Shown: positions 44,539-50,930 of the stretch, in pieces | Numbering within the stretch: position 1 is the first letter of the stretch | Layout of the letters: each line of letters opens with the position of its first letter | Assembly (NCBI RefSeq): GCF_003148685.1 | Contig: NZ_QGGR01000011.1 | Span: forward strand, 124,001-188,000 | Reading direction: 5' to 3' | Origin: Actinoplanes xinjiangensis | GTDB taxonomy: Bacteria; Actinomycetota; Actinomycetes; Mycobacteriales; Micromonosporaceae | DNA: 64,000 nt | The notes under the pieces: generated by a model | Seen by the model: only the letters and a program-made list of their open reading frames with translations | Database searches by the model: none | Told to the model about the DNA's origin: nothing | Program-made: the position numbers and the translations under genes

Positions 44539-45753
44539 GTGAGCCTCGACGTGACCGCGCTGCGCGCCCATTTCCCCTCCCTCGACTCCGGTCTCGCGTT
44601 CTTCGACGGGCCCGGCGGCACCCAGACGCCCCGGCCGGTCGCCGACGCGATCGTCGCCACGATGACCGGGCCGCTGTCCAACCGGGGCGCCGTCAGCGTG
44701 TCCGAGCGCAACGCCGAGCGGGTCGTCGCCGAGTTCCGGGCCGCCTACGGTGACCTGCTCGGGGTGCCGGCCGCCGGGATCGTGCACGGGCGCAGCGCCA
44801 CCCAGCTCACCTACGACTTCTCCCGGCACCTGGCCGGCACGTGGCGGGCCGGCGACGAGATCGTGGTGAGCCGCCTCGACCACGACAGCAACATCCGCCC
44901 CTGGATCCAGGCCGCCGAGCGGGTGGGCGTCACCGTCCGGTGGATCGACTTCGACACCACCACCGCGGAGATCGATCTGGAGTCGTACGAGCGGGCGCTG
45001 TCGTCGCGTACCCGGCTGGTCGCGGTGACCGCCGCCTCCAACGTGCTGGGCACCGTGCCGCCGCTGCGCCGGATCGCCGACCTGGCCCACGACGCCGGTG
45101 CGCTGCTCTACGTGGACGGTGTGCACTACGCCGCCCACCGGCTGGTCGACATGCCGGCGCTCGGTGCCGACCTGTTCGTCTGCTCGCCCTACAAGTTCCT
45201 CGGCCCGCACTGCGGGGTGCTCGCCGCGTCCCCGGATCTGCTGGAGACGATCCGGCCGGACAAGCTGGTGCCGTCGAGCGACGCGGTTCCGGAGCGGTTC
45301 GAATTCGGGACGCTGCCCTACGAGATGCTGGCCGGCGCCACCGCGGCCGTCGACTTCCTGGCCGGGATCGACCCGGGGGCGGGCGGAACCCGGCGGGAAC
45401 GGCTCGCGCGGTCGCTGGCGTCGGTGCACGAGCACGAGACGGCCCTGCGGCAGCGCGCCGAAGCGGGCCTGCGAGGGCTGGGTGACGTCGTCACGCTGTA
45501 TTCGGCTGCCGTGGACCGTACCCCCACGTTGTTGATGAATTTCGCGGGCCGTGCGGCCCGGGACGCCCAGGCCTTTCTCGCCGGGCGCGACGTCCTCGCG
45601 CCCGCCGGGTCGTTCTATGCGTACGAGCCGTTCGTGGCCCTGAAACTGGACGCGGCGTTGCGGGTCGGACTGGCGCCGTACAACACGATCGAGGAGATCG
45701 ACCGGCTGATCGACGGGCTCGCCAGTTGGACAGACGGGCCGGTACAGCGATAG
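44539..45753 (+). CDS. Class V aminotransferase, cysteine desulfurase-like
   Basis: A 404-residue PLP enzyme. The N-terminal FDGPGGTQTP and HDSNIRPWIQAAE are typical of the CsdA/NifS-like family, VDGVHYAAHRLVDM carries the cofactor-binding Asp, and the Schiff-base Lys is in CSPYKFLGPHCG. The flexible loop Cys used for sulfur transfer is not evident at the usual position, so this may be a selenocysteine-lyase-like or other fold member rather than a true desulfurase. GTG 44539 has GAGGGTGG upstream; GTG 44530 is in frame. Confidence 0.82.
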   Translation: MSLDVTALRAHFPSLDSGLAFFDGPGGTQTPRPVADAIVATMTGPLSNRGAVSVSERNAERVVAEFRAAYGDLLGVPAAGIVHGRSATQLTYDFSRHLAGTWRAGDEIVVSRLDHDSNIRPWIQAAERVGVTVRWIDFDTTTAEIDLESYERALSSRTRLVAVTAASNVLGTVPPLRRIADLAHDAGALLYVDGVHYAAHRLVDMPALGADLFVCSPYKFLGPHCGVLAASPDLLETIRPDKLVPSSDAVPERFEFGTLPYEMLAGATAAVDFLAGIDPGAGGTRRERLARSLASVHEHETALRQRAEAGLRGLGDVVTLYSAAVDRTPTLLMNFAGRAARDAQAFLAGRDVLAPAGSFYAYEPFVALKLDAALRVGLAPYNTIEEIDRLIDGLASWTDGPVQR

Positions 45754-45793
45754 CGTGCGGACGGCCGTGGCACTGCATGAGGAGGTGAGCACC

Positions 45794-45844
45794 GTGAACG
45801 TTGTAATGATGGGTGCTCCCCATGCCGTCACGGTCGGCGATTGA
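45794..45844 (+). CDS. 16-codon open reading frame, possible leader peptide
   Basis: GTG 45794 is preceded 8 bases upstream by AGGAGGTGA, an almost complete complement of the 16S rRNA tail and the strongest ribosome site in the neighbourhood. The predicted peptide is MNVVMMGAPHAVTVGD, ending at TGA 45842-45844. It lies 42 bases before, and in the same frame as, the acetyltransferase ATG. It could be a leader peptide that controls the downstream pair, or a short functional peptide. An mRNA-level test is needed because the coding signal is too short to judge. Confidence 0.45.
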   Translation: MNVVMMGAPHAVTVGD

Positions 45845-45886
45845 CGCGGGCGTCGCCGGGAGCACAGCGGCGAAAGGCGTACCTCT

Positions 45887-46615
45887 ATGCAATCTGCTGA
45901 AATCACACGAATCTCGGAGCGGCACTGGCATGCCCTCGACGACGATCAGGTCGTCGGGCGCGGTGAGGTCCTGCGCCGGCCGGACGGCCGCAGCTTCCTC
46001 AGTATCGACGCGTGGCACGGCGCGGTCTTCGACCGGCTGGCCGAGGAGATGCTGCCGACGCTGCCGAAACCGCTGTACACGGTGGTCGACGAGGCCGATC
46101 TGGACCTGATCACCCAGTGGGAACGGATGGGTTTCGGGCCGCGCCGCCGCGAATGGGAACTGGTCGTACCGTCCGGGATCACCTCCGCCTCGTCACCCGG
46201 GGTCACGGTGCTACCGGTCGGCGCGGCCGAGGACGAGCCGTTGCGTGAGCTGGACCGGGCGATCCGCGACGAGGTCGAGGCGACCGTCGGGTGGCACAAC
46301 ATGCCGGCCGAGGTCTTCCACCTGCACGATCCGTCCCGGTATGCGGTGGCCGTCGCCGGCGGCCGCTACGTGGGACTGGTCCGGGTGGTGCCACTGCCCC
46401 GCCGGCCCCGCATCGGCCTGATAGCGGTCCGCGCCGGTTTCCGCCGCCGTGGCATCGCCCGGGCACTGCTGGCCGAGGTCCTCGGTGCCGCCCACCGGGC
46501 CGGACAGACGTCGGTCTCCGCGGAGGTCAACCAGTCCAACGCGGCGGCCCTGGCACTGTTCGAGGGCTTCGGGGCCCGGCGCGAGAGCAGCAACCTCGAG
46601 TTGGTGCTGCGCTGA
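45887..46615 (+). CDS. GNAT-family N-acetyltransferase
   Basis: A 242-residue protein. The C-terminal half is a GNAT domain: VRVVPLPRRPRIGLIAVRAGFRRRGIARALL contains the acetyl-CoA loop (RRRGIA), and AEVNQSNAAALALFEGFGAR is the usual final motif. The N-terminal about 110 residues are a separate, partial GNAT-like or recognition domain (LYTVVDEADLDLITQWERMGF). The substrate is unknown. Its stop overlaps the IF-1-like start (TGATG), so the two proteins are translationally coupled; a ribosomal or initiation-factor substrate is an attractive but untested idea. Confidence 0.83.
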   Translation: MQSAEITRISERHWHALDDDQVVGRGEVLRRPDGRSFLSIDAWHGAVFDRLAEEMLPTLPKPLYTVVDEADLDLITQWERMGFGPRRREWELVVPSGITSASSPGVTVLPVGAAEDEPLRELDRAIRDEVEATVGWHNMPAEVFHLHDPSRYAVAVAGGRYVGLVRVVPLPRRPRIGLIAVRAGFRRRGIARALLAEVLGAAHRAGQTSVSAEVNQSNAAALALFEGFGARRESSNLELVLR

Positions 46616-46830
46616 TGGCTTCCGAGATCTCCCTCGAGGGAACCGTGCTGGAATGCCTGCGCAACACCACCTTCCGGGTGGAGCTGGCCAACGGCCATCA
46701 GGTGCTGGCGCACATCAGCGGCAAGATGCGCAAGAACCGGATCCGGGTGCTGCCGTTCGACCGGGTGCTGGTCGAGTTGAGTCCGTATGACCTGACCCGG
46801 GGCCGGATCTCCTTCCGCTACCGGAACTGA
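46615..46830 (+). CDS. infA: Translation initiation factor IF-1 paralogue
   Basis: A 71-residue S1/OB-fold protein. FRVELANGHQVLAHISGKMRKNRIRVLPFDRVLVELSPYDLTRGRI is the near-complete IF-1 signature. It differs from the housekeeping actinobacterial protein by a shorter, less basic N-terminus and by LECLRNTTF in place of the usual EPLPNAMF, and it is not in a ribosomal-protein operon. It is therefore probably a second copy, coupled to the acetyltransferase by a one-base overlap. It might replace IF-1 under particular conditions, or act as an RNA chaperone. Confidence 0.88.
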   Translation: MASEISLEGTVLECLRNTTFRVELANGHQVLAHISGKMRKNRIRVLPFDRVLVELSPYDLTRGRISFRYRN

Positions 46831-46844
46831 TCCCCGCTTCTGGA

Positions 46845-46897
46845 CGGCCCGGTTCGCCGCGGCCTGCGCCTGTCGCAGGCCGTCGGCAGCCGGGCCG
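46845..46897 (+). terminator. Nested hairpin after the IF-1 paralogue
   Basis: Outer arms GGCCCGG (46845-46851) and CCGGGCC (46891-46897) enclose an inner stem GGCCTGCG/CGCAGGCC (46861-46868 with 46874-46881). It starts 14 bases after the stop and lies between convergent genes, so it may serve both. Confidence 0.6.
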
Positions 46898-46916
46898 GCC
46901 GGGGATGACCGGCGGC

Positions 46917-47045
46917 CTAGCGGGCAGCGGCGACACGCTTCCCGGCCGGTGGGTACGCGTCGTTGCGCTCGGCCCGGCGCACCTGCTCCTCGGTGGGCTT
47001 CCAGTCCCGCGGCTGGGTGGTGTTGATCTCTGCTACGTCACGCAT
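46917..47045 (-). CDS. 42-residue small hydrophilic protein
   Basis: The leftward frame opens at ATG 47045 and ends at TAG 46917-46919. AGGAGG lies 6 bases before the ATG, a strong ribosome site. The peptide begins MRDVAEINTTQPRDWKPTEE, is rich in charged residues, has no membrane segment or Cys, and ends with a basic, Ala-rich tail. Codon third positions are mostly G or C, like the neighbours. It is bounded by a hairpin on each side. No family was recognised. Confidence 0.6.
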   Translation of the reverse strand: MRDVAEINTTQPRDWKPTEEQVRRAERNDAYPPAGKRVAAAR

Positions 47046-47133
47046 GTGCCGCCTCCTGGGCCCGGTCCCGTCGCCGCCCGTCATACCCACTTCGGTCGCG
47101 TCTATCCGGATCGGCCGTCGGTATGAGGCCCAC

Positions 47134-47163
47134 GGGCCCGTGGGCGGTGACGCCCACGGGCCC
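47134..47163 (-). terminator. Hairpin terminator after the secreted protein gene at 47179
   Basis: GGGCCCGTGGGCG (47134-47146) and CGCCCACGGGCCC (47151-47163) pair perfectly around GTGA. It starts 15 bases past the stop of the 218-residue secreted protein on the leftward strand. Confidence 0.72.
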
Positions 47164-47178
47164 TGTCTCCGGGGGGAG

Positions 47179-47835
47179 TCAGTTCACGAACACCGGTGCT
47201 CCGGCGGAGTTCACCACCGGGGTGTACCTGGCGCTGAAGTAGCCGTTCGCGACGCAGGCGGACGGGCCGCTGCTCTTGTTGAACTGCTGGTCGGTGAACG
47301 CGATCGCGTTGTCGGTGTTGTCGGCGACGCCGCTGATCGTGTTGCCGTTGGCGACGAACACGCACGTCACCGAGCCGAGCAGGGTCCGCAGGTTGAGGGT
47401 GGCCGAGATCGGCGCGGTGTCGGTGCCGGTGACCGTGACGGTGCCGTCGCTCGCGGTCGTGGTGGCGTACGGCTGGTTGTTGACGGTCACGCTGTTGACG
47501 CCGAGGACACCGACGATGCCGGTGACCGTGCAGCCGGACAGCCCGAGGGTGGAACCGAGCACGGCCGCTCCGGGCGCGGCGGGGTTGTCGTTGACCACGG
47601 CGCTGAAGCTGGAGCCGGTGCATTTCATGCCGTTGGCGCCGGCCGGGGCGGTCGCGAAGACCGCCTGCGTGCCGGTGGCGATGCCGGCCGAGATGGTGTC
47701 ACCGACCACGACGGCCGGGCCGGCCAGGCTGTCGGTGGTCAGCACGGTGCCGTCGTCGGCCAGCGCCGGGGCGCCGAGCATCAGGGCGGCGGTGGCGCCG
47801 GCGATCATGGCGGCGGTGATACGGGACTTGTGCAT
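47179..47835 (-). CDS. Secreted beta-rich protein, function unknown
   Basis: A 218-residue protein with a Sec signal (about residues 1-26, ending PALA). The mature part is rich in Thr, Val, Gly and Asn with four Cys (CTGSS, GCTVTG, TCVFVANG, ACVANG), which suggests an extracellular beta-sandwich stabilised by two disulfides. AGGAAAGGG lies about 8 bases before the ATG. It follows the 297-residue secreted protein by 16 bases in the same direction, so they form one transcript divergent from a TetR gene. Confidence 0.7.
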   Translation of the reverse strand: MHKSRITAAMIAGATAALMLGAPALADDGTVLTTDSLAGPAVVVGDTISAGIATGTQAVFATAPAGANGMKCTGSSFSAVVNDNPAAPGAAVLGSTLGLSGCTVTGIVGVLGVNSVTVNNQPYATTTASDGTVTVTGTDTAPISATLNLRTLLGSVTCVFVANGNTISGVADNTDNAIAFTDQQFNKSSGPSACVANGYFSARYTPVVNSAGAPVFVN

Positions 47836-47851
47836 GGGGGTGCACCCTTTC

Positions 47852-48745
47852 CTAGGAGGCGGCGAGCGCCTGATTGAGGTCGTCCAGGCTGGGGGAGACG
47901 GCGAAGGCGGTGTCGTTCGCGCTGAACGTGACGGCGTTGCGCCCGGCCGCCGACGGCAGCCCGAACGCCAGGTTGATCAGCGGGTCGAGGCTGCCGGGGA
48001 TGAGCCCGCAGCCGGTCGCCTTCGGTACGGCGTACGCGTTGTCGACGAGGGTGGCGCCGGTGAAGCCGACACCGAGGGTCTGGTAGCCGTTCGGGTCGGC
48101 GACGATGTTCAGGGTTCCGGGGTCGCCGGTGACCGGCCCGTTGGGCGCGGGCGGACTGGTGGTGCCGGTGGTCGGCCGGAATCTGATCGGGTTGGTGTCC
48201 GAGCCGATGTAGCAGCGGTTGCCGAACAGTGCGTTCTTGAGTTTCAGCTTGATCGGCAGCACGAAGACCGGGGTGTTCGCGCCGGTGGCGAGCGGGATGA
48301 ACTCGGTGATCGGCCCGGCCAGCTCGACCTGCGCGAACACGCTGGTCACGCCGGGCAGGAAGTTGACGATGCCGGGGACGGTCACCTCGAGCGGCCGGGC
48401 GACCAGTGTCTTGCCGCCGGGCGCCAGGACGGTCGAGTAGACGTTGGCGACGCTGCCGTCCGGGAACTCCCGGACCGGCGCGCCCGCGGGCCAGTAGACG
48501 CCGAACTGCACGGTGATCGGGCTGCCGAACTCGACGGTGGTCGAGCCGATGGTGATGCTGCCGCTGTTGGTGACCGAGCGGACGCATCCGACCTGGAGGT
48601 TCGCCGGGTCCATCATGACGGCCGAGGTGAGTGGGCATTCGTCGAGGCCGGCGTAGGCCCCGCCCGGCGCGGCCGCGCTCGCCGGGGTCGCGGCGCCGAT
48701 CAGGAGAAGTGAAGCGAGGACGGATGTGAGCCGTGACGCGCGCAT
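47852..48745 (-). CDS. Secreted beta-rich protein, DUF6801-like layout
   Basis: A 297-residue protein with signal peptide (about residues 1-25, ATPASA). It has strands such as LQVGCVRSVTNSGSITIGST and FGSPITVQFGVYWPAG, and four or five Cys (DECPLTS, VGCV, NRCYIG, TGCGLI). ATG 48745 is chosen because GGGAGG lies 9 bases before it; GTG 48754 is too close to that site. Proteins of this kind in actinomycetes accompany DUF6230/DUF6114 genes and have no established function; a role in binding a hydrophobic compound at the cell surface is conjecture. Confidence 0.62.
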   Translation of the reverse strand: MRASRLTSVLASLLLIGAATPASAAAPGGAYAGLDECPLTSAVMMDPANLQVGCVRSVTNSGSITIGSTTVEFGSPITVQFGVYWPAGAPVREFPDGSVANVYSTVLAPGGKTLVARPLEVTVPGIVNFLPGVTSVFAQVELAGPITEFIPLATGANTPVFVLPIKLKLKNALFGNRCYIGSDTNPIRFRPTTGTTSPPAPNGPVTGDPGTLNIVADPNGYQTLGVGFTGATLVDNAYAVPKATGCGLIPGSLDPLINLAFGLPSAAGRNAVTFSANDTAFAVSPSLDDLNQALAAS

Positions 48746-48890
48746 GGGCGCCACCCTCCCTTTGCGAGGACGAGGTGGCCCGGCCGTTTCCGCAGCGTTC
48801 CGGGGCTTGAAGGACAGGCGATACTGGGGTGACCGCCGTGGGAACCATCGAGGTCCGTGTCTCCGGTATGAGAAACCTCAGCGGTATGTC

Positions 48891-48902
48891 ATGTCAAGAC
48901 AT
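48891..48902. promoter_or_regulatory. Probable TetR operator ATGTC-AA-GACAT
   Basis: A 5-bp inverted repeat around AA lies 12 bases before the TetR start, in the region between the TetR gene and the divergent secreted-protein genes. Leftward it contains TTGACAT, a good -35 element for the secreted-protein transcript. Its position fits repression of both directions by the TetR protein. Confidence 0.45.
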
Positions 48903-48914
48903 TGAGGGATGGCG

Positions 48915-49646
48915 ATGAATAATCCGGTAATCAGCCCGCTTCCGGGCGCACGGGCGGGCCGCGATCCCTCCCGGGCCATCAAACGTGGCCCGCGGTCGAT
49001 GACGCCCGAAGCGGTGGCCGCCACCCAGCGGGAGCGCCTGCACGACGCGCTGGTGCACACCGTCGCCGAGAAGGGCTACGCCAACGCCCGGGTGAGCGAC
49101 ATCTGTGCGGCGGCCGGCGTGACCAGGCCTGCGTTCTACGCGCTGTTCGCCGGCAAGGAGGACGCGTTCCTCGACACCTACCGGCACGGCACCGGCGTGG
49201 TGCTGCGGCTCATGGACGAGGCGTACGCGGCGGCCGGCGACTGGCGTACCGGGGTGCGGGCCGCGCTCCAGGTGCTGCTGGACGTGCTGGCCAGCGTGCC
49301 GGCGTTCGCGGCGATGGCGATCGTGGAGATCGACGCCGCCGGGACCCTGGCGCGGGAGAAGCGCACCGAGCTGCTCAGCCGGTTCTCGCGGTTCTTCGCC
49401 GACGCCCCGCCGGTGCCGGACGGCCTGGTCGACACCGTGGTCGGCGGTGTCTACGCGACCATCTACGGCTACGTCTCGACCGGCCGGGTGTCGCAGCTGC
49501 CGGACCTGTTGCCGATGCTCAGCTACTTCATGACGGCCCCCTTCGTGGGTCGCGACGCCGCCGCCGCCGAGCTGGTGCTGCCCCCGGTGGGGGAGCGGGT
49601 GGTGGCCCCGTGCGCCACGTCAGATACCGACGAGGTTTTTCACTGA
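48915..49646 (+). CDS. TetR-family transcriptional regulator
   Basis: A 243-residue regulator. The helix-turn-helix is at about residues 40-85 (ALVHTVAEKGYANARVSDICAAAGVTRPAFYALFAGKEDAFLDTY). The C-terminal domain is all-helical, suited to a hydrophobic ligand. ATG 48915 is chosen because GAGGG lies 6 bases upstream; ATG 48909 is directly against that site. It sits between the two secreted-protein genes and the DUF6230-DUF6114-dehydrogenase operon and probably controls both. Confidence 0.87.
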   Translation: MNNPVISPLPGARAGRDPSRAIKRGPRSMTPEAVAATQRERLHDALVHTVAEKGYANARVSDICAAAGVTRPAFYALFAGKEDAFLDTYRHGTGVVLRLMDEAYAAAGDWRTGVRAALQVLLDVLASVPAFAAMAIVEIDAAGTLAREKRTELLSRFSRFFADAPPVPDGLVDTVVGGVYATIYGYVSTGRVSQLPDLLPMLSYFMTAPFVGRDAAAAELVLPPVGERVVAPCATSDTDEVFH

Positions 49647-49667
49647 CGGGAAAGCGGCTTCCTGGGC

Positions 49668-49697
49668 TTGACGGGCTCTGTTACTGGGGCGTAACTT
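49668..49697 (+). promoter_or_regulatory. Promoter of the DUF6230-DUF6114-dehydrogenase operon
   Basis: TTGACG (49668-49673) and TAACTT (49692-49697) are 18 bases apart, about 100 bases before the DUF6230 start. Just upstream is GGAAAGCGGCTTCC (49649-49662), an imperfect palindrome that could be an operator but does not match the LacI pattern well. Confidence 0.55.
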
Positions 49698-49797
49698 CCC
49701 CGCAATCCATCGAGGTTTCCCGATAGGGATCCCGCCGGGCGGCATCCGCAGTGCCCGCACCGGTGGCGATCACCCGTGCCCGGCATAAGGAGCGTGC

Positions 49798-50403
49798 ATG
49801 TCCTCCACTCCGTTCGGCCGCACCCGCTGGCGCCGCTTCGCCGCCGTCATGCTCGGTGGCCTGGCCGCCACCACCGGCCTGGTCCTGCTCACCGGTCAGG
49901 GCGTCCTCGCGGCGTCCTTCTCGATCTCCGGCATGCCGTTCACGGTCACCTCACCCAAACTCCACGGGTACGGGTTCGCGCAGTACGCCGAACTCGACCA
50001 GATGGCCCCCGGCAGCCCGAACGAGGGCGACACCGGCGGCCAGGTCGTCGTGATCGTCTCCGCCATCCGCGACGCCGAACTGGACGGCCTGTGCCAGAGC
50101 ATCGAGCTCGGCGGCATCAACCTGAAGATCACCGCGGGCAGTGCCACCAACAAGGTCAAGGCCGACACCCTCGTCGTCGACTCCGACGTGATCACCGCCA
50201 ACGCCGACTTCAAGACCATCGACATCGGCCAGGACGCCAGCACGCTGGACCGGGTGCCCGGCCGCAAGGGCGCGATCGGCGTCTTCGGTCAGCAGGCCGA
50301 GGAGGTCACGCTGACCAACCTGCGGCAGAACAACTACGCCACCACGGCCGCCCGGTTCTACCTGCCCAACCTGCGGATGGCCTTCACCTCGGACGGCTGC
50401 TGA
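49798..50403 (+). CDS. DUF6230 family secreted or membrane-anchored protein
   Basis: A 201-residue protein. One N-terminal hydrophobic helix (AAVMLGGLAATTGLVLLTGQGVLA, about residues 14-37) is followed by a beta-rich domain beginning FSISGMPFTVTS, with GLCQSIELGGINLKITAG and TNLRQNNYATTAARFYLPNLRM. This family, formerly often labelled cholesterol esterase without good evidence, is usually followed by DUF6114, as here (gene spacing 2 bases). AAGGAG lies 5 bases before the ATG. Function is not established. Confidence 0.75.
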   Translation: MSSTPFGRTRWRRFAAVMLGGLAATTGLVLLTGQGVLAASFSISGMPFTVTSPKLHGYGFAQYAELDQMAPGSPNEGDTGGQVVVIVSAIRDAELDGLCQSIELGGINLKITAGSATNKVKADTLVVDSDVITANADFKTIDIGQDASTLDRVPGRKGAIGVFGQQAEEVTLTNLRQNNYATTAARFYLPNLRMAFTSDGC

Positions 50404-50405
50404 CC

Positions 50406-50930
50406 ATGACCCGAGCCGGCGTGACGGTCGCCAGGACCGGCTGGCGGCACCGGCGTCCCTTCTGGGGCGGCCTGTTCGTGCTGCTCGGTGGCCTGGAGAT
50501 CATGTTCACCGTGTGGGCGCCACTGGGTGTGGTGCTGCACGTCGGCATGCAGAACTTCATCGGCTACCTGATCCCGATCGTGATCATCCTGTGTGGCCTG
50601 CTGCTCTGGTTCACCCCGGCCCAGCGGATCTTCTATTCGCTGGTCGCCATCGTCTGCGGCCTCGCCTCCTGGCTCACCTCGAACATGGGCGGCTTCATCA
50701 TCGGCCTGCTCCTCACCCTCACGGGCGGTGCCCTGGCCTTCGCGTGGACCACCGCAGACGGGGCCACCGCAGACGGGGCCACCGCAGACGGGGCCACCGC
50801 AGAGGGGGGCGCCGAAGCCCGGACGACCAGAGAACGACCCGCCGGGGAGCAGCCGGCCGACGACCCGACCATCGGTGACCTGAGCATCGTCACCAGCCCT
50901 CGCAGCGCCGACAAATCAACGGAGGAATAG
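50406..50930 (+). CDS. DUF6114 family membrane protein
   Basis: A 174-residue protein with four hydrophobic segments (about residues 20-40, 45-64, 70-88 and 92-112), then a hydrophilic tail. The tail opens with a TADGA repeat (three copies plus a variant) encoded by a 15-bp tandem repeat. DUF6114 proteins are partners of DUF6230 proteins and of unknown function. The stop shares its last base with the start of the dehydrogenase gene. Confidence 0.75.
   Translation: MTRAGVTVARTGWRHRRPFWGGLFVLLGGLEIMFTVWAPLGVVLHVGMQNFIGYLIPIVIILCGLLLWFTPAQRIFYSLVAIVCGLASWLTSNMGGFIIGLLLTLTGGALAFAWTTADGATADGATADGATAEGGAEARTTRERPAGEQPADDPTIGDLSIVTSPRSADKSTEE
50751..50810 (+). repeat. Four tandem 15-bp units in the DUF6114 gene
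   Basis: ACCGCAGACGGGGCC occurs three times without change (50751-50765, 50766-50780, 50781-50795), followed by a diverged fourth copy to 50810. The unit is a multiple of three, so copy number can change without breaking the frame. It encodes the TADGA repeats at the start of the hydrophilic tail. Confidence 0.9.

Noticed and set aside
45845..45886. Readthrough joining the 16-codon frame to the acetyltransferase
   Set aside because: The frames agree, but the 14 codons between are Arg/Gly-rich without GNAT character, and the ATG at 45887 has its own ribosome site.
49649..49662. LacI-like operator before the DUF6230 promoter
   Set aside because: GGAAAGCGGCTTCC lacks the central CG symmetry of the other sites and no LacI target is expected there; recorded only as an imperfect palindrome.
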